In this document: positions 9,243-18,624 of the stretch, piece by piece
Position numbering within the stretch: the stretch's first letter is position 1
Layout: each line of letters starts with the position of its first letter
Source: Gemmatimonadota bacterium
Lineage (GTDB): Bacteria; Gemmatimonadota; Gemmatimonadetes; Longimicrobiales; Gaopeijiaceae
DNA length: 64,000 nucleotides
Reading direction: 5' to 3'
NCBI GenBank assembly: GCA_021295815.1
Contig: JAGWBQ010000006.1
Location: forward strand, 30,698 to 94,697
Notes under the pieces: generated by a model
Databases searched by the model: none
What the model saw: only the letters and a program-made list of their open reading frames with translations
What the model was told of the DNA's origin: nothing
Translations under genes and position numbers: made by a program

Positions 9243-10343
9243 ATGTTGTTTCACACGATGGAACGCAGGTCGGTGTTACCGGTGGTCCTGCTCGCGCTCG
9301 GCGGCCTTGCGGGGATCGGCTCGCCGGACGCCGACCCGCTGCGCGCCCAGGAGGTCGCCTCCGGCGCCGGGTCCGACCTGCGACTCGCGACACGTGTGCA
9401 GATCCAGTACGAAGCCAACAGCGACGACGCCAACTCGTCCTTCTTCCTGCGACGGGTGTGGGCTACGCTCGACGGAACCGTGAACGAGCTCGTGGACGGC
9501 CGGGTCCAGTTGGACGTGGCCGGCGGCGCGGCTCTCGAAGCCTGGCTGCGTCTGAATCTCTCGGAGTCCTTCCGGCTGCATATCGGCCAGGTCAAGCGCG
9601 GCATGTCGTACTTCTGGTACGTGCCCAATTTCGATCTGCCGGTGATCGAGCGAGACGCGCGAGTTCCCGGAGTGGATCCGTGTCCGGGAATCGGAGGTGT
9701 TTGCTCTTTCGGGAACTTCACCTGGTCGCTCGGGCTCGACACCTACGAGCCCGGGCTGGTGGCCGTCGGCGACCTCGGCGACAGGGTGTCGTACCGACTC
9801 GGGCTATCCAACGGCGAAGGCATCGGCAATCGCGACGTGAACGGGCGCAAGACGGTGACGAGCCAGCTCAACTTCGCGGTGGCGGGGGAATCCCGCTTCA
9901 GCGTCTACGGCTCCCTCGACGACCGCGTGCGAGCGGACGGAGCCTCCACCAGCGACCCGGTCTACGGGGTGGAATGGGAGACGGGAGGCTGGCACTCGGG
10001 CGCCCACTTCATCGCCTCGGTGGTGCGCGGCACGAACTGGAAGGTGTCGGAGGAAGCTCCCTTCACGACGGCCCAGGCGCTCTGGCTCTGGTACCGCGAG
10101 CTTTCGCCGGACAGCCGCTTCGCCGCGCTCGAGCCGATGCTGCGGGTCTCGTGGGCCACGACCGAAGATGATCGCGGACGTTCCGCCGGAGGCCTGACCT
10201 TCACTCCCGGGCTCATGCTCTACGCGACCCAGCGCAACGGGATCGCCGCCAACCTCGACATCTATCGCGCCATGTCGGATGCCGATGGCAGCACCCCGGG
10301 GACCGACTGGTCGCTGAAGATCCAGGCCTTCACCCGGTTCTGA
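9243..10343 (+). CDS. Putative outer-membrane porin, phosphate-selective-porin-like
   Basis: The 366-residue protein has a signal peptide (hydrophobic VLPVVLLALGGLAGIG, cleavage probably after LRAQ) followed by alternating beta-strand sequence. It has DLRLATRVQIQYEAN and SSFFLRRVWATLDGTV, typical of the OprO/OprP-like barrel start, and it ends in QAFTRF with a terminal aromatic residue, as in outer-membrane barrels. GGAGG at 9229-9233 gives a good ribosome site for ATG 9243. Substrate cannot be read from sequence. It is a single gene between the tRNA and a convergent STAS gene. Confidence 0.75.
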   Translation: MLFHTMERRSVLPVVLLALGGLAGIGSPDADPLRAQEVASGAGSDLRLATRVQIQYEANSDDANSSFFLRRVWATLDGTVNELVDGRVQLDVAGGAALEAWLRLNLSESFRLHIGQVKRGMSYFWYVPNFDLPVIERDARVPGVDPCPGIGGVCSFGNFTWSLGLDTYEPGLVAVGDLGDRVSYRLGLSNGEGIGNRDVNGRKTVTSQLNFAVAGESRFSVYGSLDDRVRADGASTSDPVYGVEWETGGWHSGAHFIASVVRGTNWKVSEEAPFTTAQALWLWYRELSPDSRFAALEPMLRVSWATTEDDRGRSAGGLTFTPGLMLYATQRNGIAANLDIYRAMSDADGSTPGTDWSLKIQAFTRF

Positions 10344-10348
10344 TTGTC

Positions 10349-10377
10349 GGGGCCGGCTCCATGCGGCCGCCGGTCCC
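10349..10377. terminator. Stem-loop between convergent genes
   Basis: GGGGCCGGC at 10349-10357 can pair with GCCGGTCCC at 10369-10377 (one G-T pair) over an 11-base loop. It lies between the stops of the porin and the STAS gene, where a bidirectional terminator is expected. No T tract follows. Confidence 0.4.
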
Positions 10378-10388
10378 GCCCGCTCGGA

Positions 10389-10724
10389 TCAGGTGATCGC
10401 GGACCGCGCTTCGGTGACGCTGCCGGCGACCTTGACGAGACGGGTGAAGCCGCTCACTTCCAGAACCTCCAGAATGTGGGACTGGACGGCGCAAACGGCC
10501 ACCTTCCCGTCGACCTTCGAGGTCCTCTTCACCGCGAGGAGGATCGCGCGGAGGCCGGCCGAGCTGAGGTACGTCAGGTGCGAGCACTCGAGAACCAGTG
10601 ACTTGACATCGCCTACGAGAGCGTCGGCCAACGACGTGTCGAACGCTGCGGCGGTGCTCGAGTCCACGCGACCCTCTACGTTGACGATGGCTACGTGGCC
10701 GGAGTTTGTCACTTCAACCTTCAT
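10389..10724 (-). CDS. STAS-domain anti-anti-sigma factor
   Basis: This 111-residue single-domain protein matches the SpoIIAA/RsbV type: VAIVNVEGRVDSSTAAAFD at the N-terminus and LECSHLTYLSSAGLRAILLAVK with the phosphorylatable Ser of the SSAG motif at residues 54-57. In partner switching, the dephosphorylated form binds an anti-sigma kinase and frees a sigma factor. A PP2C phosphatase, the usual activator, is encoded divergently 354 bp away at 11079. No anti-sigma kinase of the RsbW type lies in the window. Confidence 0.88.
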   Translation of the reverse strand: MKVEVTNSGHVAIVNVEGRVDSSTAAAFDTSLADALVGDVKSLVLECSHLTYLSSAGLRAILLAVKRTSKVDGKVAVCAVQSHILEVLEVSGFTRLVKVAGSVTEARSAIT

Positions 10725-11078
10725 GGAGGTTCTTCCTTCTGTTGAGCGGAGGACCCGATGCTGAGGGATAGGGCGGAAGATACGATGATGACGACCTCGG
10801 CGCCAGACCCCCTGAACCGAAGAGGTCCGACCGAGGAGGCCGCTCCGGACGGGGCATCCACCCGGGCCCCGCGACAAGGTGGACGTCGGCACGACCAATT
10901 ATAGCCCATCCTAGCGGATTCCGTACAGAGGCTGTCGTGTTCGAAGCGTCCTTCCCTTGCCATTCCGGGCGCAAGAAACGAACTTTCGTCCACGTTTGTG
11001 TTCCCGAGAGGGGCGACGACTCCACCGCACCAGCGCCGCCCGTTTTCACCATCACAACCGCACTTGGAGTGCGAATTC
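10725..11078. other. 354-bp divergent intergenic region, STAS / receiver-PP2C
   Basis: No convincing gene is seen here. The region separates two divergently transcribed signalling genes and so should hold both promoters. It contains a TATAAT on the minus strand at 10898-10903 and a small inverted repeat ACGAA-CT-TTCGT at 10978-10989 about 90 bp before the PP2C start. Neither has a clear -35 partner. Confidence 0.4.
10898..10903 (-). promoter_or_regulatory. Candidate -10 box for the STAS gene
   Basis: A perfect TATAAT hexamer reads on the minus strand about 175 bp upstream of the STAS start. No good TTGACA-like hexamer is found at 16-18 bp spacing, so this is only a candidate. Confidence 0.3.
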
Positions 11079-12230
11079 ATGACGAGGATTCTAGTAGTTG
11101 ACGACGAACCCGATCTCGAGCTCCTCCTCCGTCAGAAATTCCGTCGGAAGGTACGCAAGGGGGAGGTCGATCTCCTTTTCGCCAGTAACGGAGTCGAAGC
11201 CCTCGAAGTCCTGAAGGCCAACTCCGATGTCGATATTGTCCTCTCCGACATCAACATGCCGGAGATGGACGGTCTCACTCTGCTTCAGCAGATCAACCAG
11301 TTGAGCCTCGATCTCCGAGCGGTCATTGTGACCGCCTACGGAGACATGCGCAACATTCGGACCGCGATGAACCGCGGGGCGTTCGACTTCGTCACCAAAC
11401 CGATCGACTTCGACGATCTGGACGTGACGATCCAGCGTACCATGAACAACCTTCAGGTGATGAGGGACGCCCTCCAGTCCCGCGACGAGCTCGTCGCTCT
11501 TCGTCAGGAGCTCGGAGTGGCGGCGAAGATGCAGGAGGCGATCCTGCCCACCACCTTCCCGGTCGATCCCGCTTTCGAGCTGTTCGCGTGGATGACGCCG
11601 GCCAAGGAGGTGGGCGGCGACTTCTACGATTTCTTCGAGGTCGAAGACGGCCGCCAGGCCGTGGTGGTCGCCGACGTCTCCGGCAAGGGAGTGCCGGCCG
11701 CTCTCTTCATGATGGTGAGCCGCACGCTTGTGAAGGGTACCGGGCTCGGGGACCCCGACCCCGGTACCTGTCTGCGAGAGGTGAACGATCTCCTCTGCGA
11801 GTCGAACGAAGAATCGATGTTCGTCACGATGTTCTTCGCCAACCTCGACAAGGGCAGCGGTCGGTTCCGGTTCGCCAACGGCGGCCACAACCTCCCCTAC
11901 GTCATCCGGGCGAACGGTGAGATCGAGGCGGTGGTGGGCGAGACCGGTCTCATTCTGGGCATCGTCGAAGGGGCCGAATACCAAACCGGCCACATCGACC
12001 TGAAACCCGGAGACACCGTCTTCATGTTCACGGACGGCGTCACGGAGGCAATGAACGCCCGGGACGAACTTCTCGGCGAAGCGGAGCTCGAGGACATCCT
12101 CGCCGAGGCCGCCGGCAAGGGTGCGGCGGAGATCGTTCGCTATGTGATCAAGGAGCTCTACGAACACGTGGGACATGCGCCGCAGTCGGACGACATCACC
12201 TGCCTGGCGCTCAAGTATCTGGGGCACTGA
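11079..12230 (+). CDS. Response regulator with PP2C/SpoIIE phosphatase output
   Basis: The 383-residue protein has a receiver domain (residues 1-120, DDE at 8-10, phospho-acceptor Asp57 in LSDINMPEMDG, Lys in the TKP motif) then a short coiled linker and a PP2C/RsbU-SpoIIE phosphatase domain (about 155-383) with AKEVGGDFYDFF, ADVSGKGVPAA, GGHNLPY and FTDGVTEA metal-binding motifs. Such proteins dephosphorylate STAS proteins when the receiver is phosphorylated. I chose ATG 11079 because the receiver fold begins there. It is followed after 2 bp by the binding-protein gene and then the kinase, so a phosphorelay from kinase to phosphatase to the neighbouring STAS protein is likely (inference). 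Confidence 0.9.
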   Translation: MTRILVVDDEPDLELLLRQKFRRKVRKGEVDLLFASNGVEALEVLKANSDVDIVLSDINMPEMDGLTLLQQINQLSLDLRAVIVTAYGDMRNIRTAMNRGAFDFVTKPIDFDDLDVTIQRTMNNLQVMRDALQSRDELVALRQELGVAAKMQEAILPTTFPVDPAFELFAWMTPAKEVGGDFYDFFEVEDGRQAVVVADVSGKGVPAALFMMVSRTLVKGTGLGDPDPGTCLREVNDLLCESNEESMFVTMFFANLDKGSGRFRFANGGHNLPYVIRANGEIEAVVGETGLILGIVEGAEYQTGHIDLKPGDTVFMFTDGVTEAMNARDELLGEAELEDILAEAAGKGAAEIVRYVIKELYEHVGHAPQSDDITCLALKYLGH

Positions 12231-12232
12231 AG

Positions 12233-13468
12233 GTGAGAGGAACGACACGTCCCGGCTCCGCCATCCTCCTGACAGTCGCCTTCGGCGCGGGGTGCGGTGC
12301 GGGCGAACCGAATTCCGGAGCGGAAGAGGTCACGCCGCCCGACGTGCTCTTGGAGCCCTCGGCGGCGGCTCAGGACGTTGCGACGACCAGGGGCATCTTC
12401 CCCGACTCGATCATTTTCGGGCAGTCCGCCGCCTTGAGCGGGCCGGCCGGGGATCTCGGCCGGAGCATGCACCTGGGCGTGCTCGCAGCCTTTGAGGAAG
12501 CCAATCGGGGCAGGGGGGTTAACGGAAGGCTGCTGAAGCTCAGAGTGGCCGACGACGGCTACGAACCCGAACGTGCGATCACCAACACCGCCGCGCTCCT
12601 GGAAGAAGGCGTCTTCGCCTTGATCGGCGCGGTCGGGACACCGACCTCCAACGCGGCCGAGCCCATGGCTTCCGCCGCCGAAACACCATACATCGGACCG
12701 TTCACCGGCGCCGAGTTTCTCCGGCAGGCCAGGCCTTGGGTGGTGAATGTCCGCGCCTCCTACTACCAGGAGACCGAAGAGATGGTCGCGCGCCTCACCG
12801 ACGACCTCGGCGTCCGACGAATAGCCGTCCTCTATCAGGACGACAGCTACGGAAACGCGGGCCTCCAGGGAGTCAGGAGCGCCATGACCTCGCGCAGCAT
12901 GCAACTCGTGAGCGAGGGCACATACGTGCGCAACACGAGCGCGGTGCGGCGAGCCCTATTGGAGATCGACGAGTCGGACCCTGAAGCGGTCATCGTCATC
13001 GGGGCCTACCGGCCGGTGGCCGATTTCATCCGATGGGCCCGGAAGGTCGGGTTGGACGCGATGTTCGTGAACATCTCCTTCGTGGGGAGCAACGCTCTGC
13101 TGCAGGAGCTCGGCAGGGAAGGGGAGGGGATCGTGGTCACGCAGGTCGTACCCTACCCCTGGGACACCTCGATTCCGGTGGTGGCTCGCTATCACGAGGC
13201 TCTTGCGGCGGTGGACCCGGATGCGAACCCGGGTTTCGTCTCGCTCGAGGGCTACCTGGCGGGCCTGCTCACCGTGGAAAACCTGAGGAGGTCCGGACTC
13301 GATCCGACGCGAGAGGATTTCGTCGAAGCCCTGCGCACCGCCAGCCCGATCGACCTGGGCGGCTTCGAGGTAAGGTACGGACCGCAGGACAACCAAGGCT
13401 CCGACCGAGTGTTTCTGACCGAGATTCGCGGCGGCAGATTCGTACCTCTCTCCAGATTGAGACGATGA
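12233..13468 (+). CDS. Orphan periplasmic ligand-binding lipoprotein (Peripla_BP_6 type)
   Basis: The 411-residue protein has a lipoprotein signal (GTG start, LLTVAFGAGC), a low-complexity linker, then a type I periplasmic binding fold from about residue 60: FGQSAALSGPAGDLGRSM, AFEEANRGRGVNGR, IGAVGTPTSNAAEP, RRIAVLYQDDSYGNAG. This is the branched-chain amino acid receptor family. No ABC permease or ATPase gene is nearby. Instead it sits between a receiver-PP2C gene (2 bp gap) and a histidine kinase (ATGA overlap), so it probably presents a ligand to the kinase rather than to a transporter. A paralog is at 54116-55438. The ligand is unknown. Confidence 0.85.
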   Translation: MRGTTRPGSAILLTVAFGAGCGAGEPNSGAEEVTPPDVLLEPSAAAQDVATTRGIFPDSIIFGQSAALSGPAGDLGRSMHLGVLAAFEEANRGRGVNGRLLKLRVADDGYEPERAITNTAALLEEGVFALIGAVGTPTSNAAEPMASAAETPYIGPFTGAEFLRQARPWVVNVRASYYQETEEMVARLTDDLGVRRIAVLYQDDSYGNAGLQGVRSAMTSRSMQLVSEGTYVRNTSAVRRALLEIDESDPEAVIVIGAYRPVADFIRWARKVGLDAMFVNISFVGSNALLQELGREGEGIVVTQVVPYPWDTSIPVVARYHEALAAVDPDANPGFVSLEGYLAGLLTVENLRRSGLDPTREDFVEALRTASPIDLGGFEVRYGPQDNQGSDRVFLTEIRGGRFVPLSRLRR

Positions 13469-15774
13469 GCGAAGAACGGCTTTCTCTCGTGGTCCGAGGG
13501 CGGGAGTGGTATCGGGAGAAATTTTCCGAGCGGAACTTGCGCAAGCTCGACGAACGGTTGCAGGTTTGGTTCACTTGGGTTCTCGACCGTCTTCCCAAAC
13601 CCCTGGCACGGCGGCTGCGGCAGCAGACGGACGGACGGTTCGGGATCGGCCCGCAGGTGCGTACCGGACTGGGCCTCGGCGTCCTCCTGACCTTGACGGC
13701 GAGCGTCGTGGCTCTCGGCTTCATGCTCGCGGTGAACCAGCACCACCGGGAGATCGCGGATGTCCAGGTTCCCGGCCTGGTCGCCGCGTTCGAGGTGAGA
13801 GATCTGAGTCGGCAACTGATCGGCGTTTCTCCCCGATTCGCCGCCTCCGACAACCAGGAGGCCCTTTCCATCGTCAAGAGCGACATTCAGGTTTTGGGTG
13901 ACGAGCTGCGCTTCTGGATCGACGAGCTGGTGAGCAGCGGGTCGGAGTCGGATCGCAACGACAAGATCGCGGATCTGGCCGCTAACCTCCTGATGAACCT
14001 GGACGCCATCGGTTTGACGACCGAGGTGCGCATGGCGCAGCGGATCCAGCTCGAGGAAAAGGTCGCGGAGGTGGAACAGGAGCTGCTCGAATTCGGATCC
14101 TACATGGAGGACGCCAAGGACCGGCAGTACTTCTTCATCGTCACCGGATGGCGGAGCCTCGGCGATGTCGCGCCCGTTTCCATGGGGCTGCGCCGGTCGT
14201 CGGCCGAAGTCGACAACTACTCCGCGCTTCTCAACGCCGACGCCTCGACCAACAGCATGGTCACCCTCATGCTGCAGGCGGCCACCGAACCTACGTCCGA
14301 GAATCTGCTCGCGAACCGGGAACGGGTGAACACGGAACTCGCCGACGTCGAACGCCATCTCTCGGATCTGGATGGGCCCTTGGCCGACGATCTGGCCGGC
14401 TACCTGGAGAGGCTGGACAACCTCTACACTCTGCCGGGAGGCATCTACTCGACCCGGATCCTGGAGCTGGAAGAGATCGAGAAGGTGGCGACTCTCACCA
14501 GCGACAATCTGGCGGCGGCGGATTCGCTGGTGCTGCAGGTGGAGACTTTGCGCTCGGAAGCTCAGGCCTCCACCGAAGCCGCGACCGCGAGCTCGGCTCT
14601 CGTGGTGCGGACCGGCTTTTGGACGATCCTGGCATTCAATCTGGTCGCCGTCGTCGCCGCCATAGTCTTCGGCTGGAAGTTCTTCGGCGAACGTCTCCTC
14701 AACCGGGTCAGGCACCTCTCAGGGTCGATGGCCAGGATGTCCGGGGGTGAACTGGATGTGGAGGTCCGGATTGCCGGCAACGACGAGCTCTCCGACATGG
14801 CGGGGGCGCTGGAGGTGTTCCGCAGACACGCTATCGAGGTCCAGCGTCTGAATCTCGTGGAAAAGCTGGTGCAGGAGGTTCAGGCGAAAAACAAGGAACT
14901 GGAGCAGACGCTGTTGGACCTCGAGGAGACCCAGGAACAGGTGGTTCGCCAGGAGAAGCTGGCTTCGTTGGGCGCTCTGACGGCCGGTATCGCTCACGAG
15001 ATCAGGAATCCGCTCAATTTCGTCAACAACTTCGCGGCTCTCTCCAGGGAGCTCATCGAAGAAATGCAGGAGGAGCTGGGCACGGATGGCGAAGAAGGGG
15101 CGAACGTTCCAAGCTCCGAACGGCTAGCGGAGGTGGACTGGGAGTATGTCGACGAGCTCTTCGGCGATCTGACCATGAACGTGACCAAGGTCCGGGAGCA
15201 CGGCATGAGGGCGAACCGGATCGTCGAAGGCATGCTCGCCCACTCCCGGGAGGAGACTGCCGATCCCGAGCCGGTCAAGGTGAACCAACTTCTGGACGAA
15301 TACGCCAAGCTGGCCTACCACGGTCTGCGCGCCACCAACCCGGAGTTCAACGTCACGCTCGTTCGCGAGTTCGACGATAGCGCCGGCGAAATGACCGCGA
15401 TCGCGCGCGACCTGAGCAGGGTTTTCCTCAACATCATCACCAACGCCTGCCATGCGACCGACTCCCGGCGCCGGCAGGAGAAGGGGGGTGGCTATTCGCC
15501 GACCATCACGCTCTGCACGGAGGGACGCGACGACGAGGTCGTGGTGGCGATCCGCGACAACGGCACCGGCATGCCTCCCGAGGTTCTGGAGAAGATCTTC
15601 GATCCGTTCTTCACGACCAAGAAGGGGACCGAGGGAACCGGGCTGGGGCTATCGATCACGCATGAGATCATCCAGGAGCACGGCGGCAAGCTGGAGGTGG
15701 ATACCGAGGTCGACGAGTTCACCGAGTTTCGCATCACCCTGCCGAGGGTCCACCTGAAGCCGGCTGCGGCGTAA
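13465..15774 (+). CDS. Transmembrane sensor histidine kinase
   Basis: The 769-residue protein has an unusually long cytoplasmic N-terminus (residues 1-66), TM1 at about 68-90, a roughly 290-residue periplasmic helical domain, TM2 at about 382-404, a HAMP domain, a coiled coil (KNKELEQTLLDLEETQEQV), a dimerization domain with His511 in GIAHEIRNPLNFVNNF, and an ATPase domain with DNGTGMPPE and GTEGTGLGLSIT. The dimerization domain has an acidic insert (about residues 535-560). The start overlaps the binding-protein stop as ATGA. The large periplasmic domain is a plausible docking site for that lipoprotein, as in TorT-TorS or LuxP-LuxQ. The cognate regulator is probably the receiver-PP2C protein at 11079. 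Confidence 0.92.
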   Translation: MSEERLSLVVRGREWYREKFSERNLRKLDERLQVWFTWVLDRLPKPLARRLRQQTDGRFGIGPQVRTGLGLGVLLTLTASVVALGFMLAVNQHHREIADVQVPGLVAAFEVRDLSRQLIGVSPRFAASDNQEALSIVKSDIQVLGDELRFWIDELVSSGSESDRNDKIADLAANLLMNLDAIGLTTEVRMAQRIQLEEKVAEVEQELLEFGSYMEDAKDRQYFFIVTGWRSLGDVAPVSMGLRRSSAEVDNYSALLNADASTNSMVTLMLQAATEPTSENLLANRERVNTELADVERHLSDLDGPLADDLAGYLERLDNLYTLPGGIYSTRILELEEIEKVATLTSDNLAAADSLVLQVETLRSEAQASTEAATASSALVVRTGFWTILAFNLVAVVAAIVFGWKFFGERLLNRVRHLSGSMARMSGGELDVEVRIAGNDELSDMAGALEVFRRHAIEVQRLNLVEKLVQEVQAKNKELEQTLLDLEETQEQVVRQEKLASLGALTAGIAHEIRNPLNFVNNFAALSRELIEEMQEELGTDGEEGANVPSSERLAEVDWEYVDELFGDLTMNVTKVREHGMRANRIVEGMLAHSREETADPEPVKVNQLLDEYAKLAYHGLRATNPEFNVTLVREFDDSAGEMTAIARDLSRVFLNIITNACHATDSRRRQEKGGGYSPTITLCTEGRDDEVVVAIRDNGTGMPPEVLEKIFDPFFTTKKGTEGTGLGLSITHEIIQEHGGKLEVDTEVDEFTEFRITLPRVHLKPAAA

Positions 15775-15779
15775 GCTTC

Positions 15780-17768
15780 CTACCTGATCCTCGCCACCAC
15801 CACCGTCGTGGGCGCCTGCGCCGTGATCCGCACCAGCATCGCGTCGTTGATGCCGGTCGCTTGGAAGTCGTGGAAGCGAAATCCCGACGGCCCGGATCGG
15901 CCTTCGATGCGTCGGTCTCCGAACTCCAGGTGGTTCTGCGTGTCGCCGGCGGTCACGGGCCAGGGGTACTCTCCGCTGGGATCGAGCACTGCGGGAGAAC
16001 CGAAGATCTGAGTGATGCTCGAAAGTTCGTAGGAGGTGATTCGAGGGGCCTGCCGCTCAGGGTGTGATCCGTCGAAGGACATCGCCGCGATCAGGTCGGT
16101 GAGCATCTCGTCGTATCTTCTGCCCGTGGCCGCCTCGATCCCGGGTATCCCCGTAACCAGAGTGGGACCGGAGAGCAGCTTGAGGAGCTCGCCCGCATTG
16201 CCCTCGCCGTAGCCGTCGGCCAGGAATCGCGTGGCATGCCACCCGGATGCGTAAATGCTATGCCACTGGTGAGCGCCGTCGGGATTTACGACCAGGCTGT
16301 TGGGATGTGTCGAGAGGTGGATGATGGCGCCTGCGAGCTGATTGACGAGAGCGAAGGACGAACGCCTCCATTCGCAGGGCATGGGTGTGCAGAGATGCTC
16401 CCCAAGGATGCCGAGGTCCACTCGGGCGTCGATTTCCGGCCCTCCTTCCGCAGCCCACTGGTACCGGGAGCTGAGCTCGGCCGCGACCTCCGCTCGTCCC
16501 TCCTCGATCCAATTCGGATGCAGATCCTGTCCGGACGCCAGGCGATGATGGAGCGCCACGATATGCTGCGCCTCGTGGGCCAGTGTTCCAAGTATGAACC
16601 AGCCGGGATCGCTGTCGTCCACGGCGTTGGCGATGCTGTCGTTCAGAAAGATGTATTCGCCGACGTTCGATCCGGCGCAACTGCTCTTGGGGAGGAAATG
16701 TCCGGTCCAGACGAGTCCGGAGATCGAGTCGCCCAAAGACGACGCCGTAGTCACGACGATGCGTCCGTTCCCGTCGATATCGGAGACGGCGCCGAAGTTG
16801 TCGGCGATCATCGGGGCGACGGCGGACTCGTAGTAGGAGGTGAGCTCGTTCGCGGTGACGGTGGACATGGGCGAAACCGCCCACCTCGCGCTGTCCTGGT
16901 AGACCGAGATATGGTCGTTGTAACCGATGAGCAGGTGAGGCTCGGAGCTCGCCGAGCACCGAAGAGTCGAGTTGATCGCCCGCCGCGCGGGCGGGGCAGG
17001 GAGGTGGTCGGTCCGCGCTCCGACGGGCGAGGTCGGGATCCGGCCCGCCCATTGTCCGAACTCCGCTTGAGCTTCCTCCATCGAGCGCATGTGCGCCCGA
17101 CGAGTGGCGGCCTGGACGCGAAGGTTGCCGACGATGACGCTGCCGTCGAGGTCGCCGAACCGATCCGCCGGGCGGCGGGGCGTCCGTGCTGACGGGTTCG
17201 AACCGGCCGGGGCCGCGACGACCGGGCCGGCCGCCGAGACCGTGCGTCTGGTTTCGACGATAACGCTGTGGACGTCGGCCGCGTTCTCGGTCGCTATCGG
17301 TCGCGTGACGGCGATGCGGTAATAGTCGGCGGTGGTCCGAGACCGCAGGAGCAGGCATTCGTCGCCACCTGTCACCATGTGCTCGCCGGGAGCGAGCGAG
17401 ACTTCGGTGCGGTCCTCGCAGAAAGAGCCGGTCACTGTGATCGAACCGGAGCCGGTGAGTCCGTCGAAACTTGCCGAGATGGTGACGACGCCGACGCCGA
17501 CGGCCGTCACCAGGCCGGAAACCGAGATCGAGGCCACGTCGGCCGCCGAGCTCGACCAGGTCGGGTTCAGGTTCTCGGTGGAGCCGTCTGAATAGGTGCC
17601 TTGGGCGGAGAGCTGCTGCGTCTGACCGATCTCCAGCGTGAGGTCCGACGGAGAGATGGTGATCCGAGTCAGCGTCGGCTCCTCGGGAGGCGGTTCGGTG
17701 GTGTCGCCCGAGCAGGCGAGGGACGCGACGCCGACCAGGGTGAAGAGCAGAGGTTTGATCCGAGTCAT
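15780..17768 (-). CDS. Secreted lipoprotein with Ig-like (BIG2) domain and HExxH metallopeptidase domain
   Basis: The 662-residue protein starts at the ATG at 17766-17768 with a lipoprotein signal (TLVGVASLAC). Residues about 34-115 form a BIG2 Ig-like domain (LTRITISPSDLTLEIGQTQQL and then TVTAVGVGVVTISAS-like strands). The C-terminal half has LAHEAQHIVALHH near residue 396, a zinc HExxH helix, and WIEEGRAEVAAEL about 20 residues later, which can give the third ligand. This resembles hyicolysin-like gluzincin peptidases. It probably acts at the cell surface. It is convergent with the kinase gene, 5 bp apart. Confidence 0.75.
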   Translation of the reverse strand: MTRIKPLLFTLVGVASLACSGDTTEPPPEEPTLTRITISPSDLTLEIGQTQQLSAQGTYSDGSTENLNPTWSSSAADVASISVSGLVTAVGVGVVTISASFDGLTGSGSITVTGSFCEDRTEVSLAPGEHMVTGGDECLLLRSRTTADYYRIAVTRPIATENAADVHSVIVETRRTVSAAGPVVAAPAGSNPSARTPRRPADRFGDLDGSVIVGNLRVQAATRRAHMRSMEEAQAEFGQWAGRIPTSPVGARTDHLPAPPARRAINSTLRCSASSEPHLLIGYNDHISVYQDSARWAVSPMSTVTANELTSYYESAVAPMIADNFGAVSDIDGNGRIVVTTASSLGDSISGLVWTGHFLPKSSCAGSNVGEYIFLNDSIANAVDDSDPGWFILGTLAHEAQHIVALHHRLASGQDLHPNWIEEGRAEVAAELSSRYQWAAEGGPEIDARVDLGILGEHLCTPMPCEWRRSSFALVNQLAGAIIHLSTHPNSLVVNPDGAHQWHSIYASGWHATRFLADGYGEGNAGELLKLLSGPTLVTGIPGIEAATGRRYDEMLTDLIAAMSFDGSHPERQAPRITSYELSSITQIFGSPAVLDPSGEYPWPVTAGDTQNHLEFGDRRIEGRSGPSGFRFHDFQATGINDAMLVRITAQAPTTVVVARIR

Positions 17769-17925
17769 CGGGTATCGGTCGCTCCTTGAAGGTTGCATGT
17801 GGATCAACTTCGGAGAAACAGCCGTCGCGGTCAACCTCCGGTCTCGGTCCTCCGCGACCTCCGGTATTGGCGTAAATTCCATCACCGCATCAGCAGGGAA
17901 TCACTTGCACCTCGAGAGGAACGAC

Positions 17926-18624
17926 ATGTCGAAGCGCCACCCGGGCTCCCGCCGCGTCCGGCACACCCACTCGCAGGACCCGGACACAGTCTTCGTGGAA
18001 AAAGCCTCCGCGGTCGTCGGCTGGATCCGCTCGCACCAGAATCTGGCGACGGCGGCGGTGATCGTACTCGCCGTGGCTGTCGCGGGCGTGTTCTACTTCC
18101 GCGACCAGGAGCGTCAGGTAACGGCCCTGGCCAGGGACGAGCTCGCTCTCGCGCACTCTCTGTTGGCCCAGGCGGACGAGGAAGGCGCGAAGGCCAGTCT
18201 CGTCTCGCTGCTTGAAAACTTCGGCGGCACCGCCCACGCGCCGGAAGCTCGTTTGGTCCTGGGAGAGCTCTACCTCAACTCCGACGACTCCGAACAGGCG
18301 GTCGTGGTGCTCGATCCGGTAGGCAGATCGCCGAGTTCGCCCATCGAGCTCCAGGCGGCCGCCCTCCTCGCCGCCGCTCTCGAACAGGAAAACGAGCCCG
18401 ATGAAGCGGAGACCCTGTATCTCGAAATCGCAGATCGCGCGGAGCTGGCTTACCAGAAGCGCGACGCGTTCGCCGCCGCCGCCCGTCTCCGAGTCGGACG
18501 CGGCGACCTCGCCGGTGCGGCGGCGCTCTACGAGGAGATCCTGGCGAGCTTCGAGGATAACGACCCTGACCGCGGCCGCTACGTGATGCGGCTGGAAGGG
18601 CTGCGGACGGCGATGGGGAACTGA
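17926..18624 (+). CDS. Membrane-anchored TPR-like protein (YfgM type)
   Basis: The 232-residue protein has a cytoplasmic N-terminus, one transmembrane helix at about residues 42-63 (LATAAVIVLAVAVAGVFYF) and a helical-repeat domain outside (ELALAHSLLAQADEEGAKASLVSLL and following), as in YfgM/TPR_21 proteins that assist envelope protein folding. The ATG at 17926 is chosen because upstream sequence overlaps the divergent peptidase gene. No bamB or der gene is next to it, so the usual context is missing. Confidence 0.7.
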   Translation: MSKRHPGSRRVRHTHSQDPDTVFVEKASAVVGWIRSHQNLATAAVIVLAVAVAGVFYFRDQERQVTALARDELALAHSLLAQADEEGAKASLVSLLENFGGTAHAPEARLVLGELYLNSDDSEQAVVVLDPVGRSPSSPIELQAAALLAAALEQENEPDEAETLYLEIADRAELAYQKRDAFAAAARLRVGRGDLAGAAALYEEILASFEDNDPDRGRYVMRLEGLRTAMGN

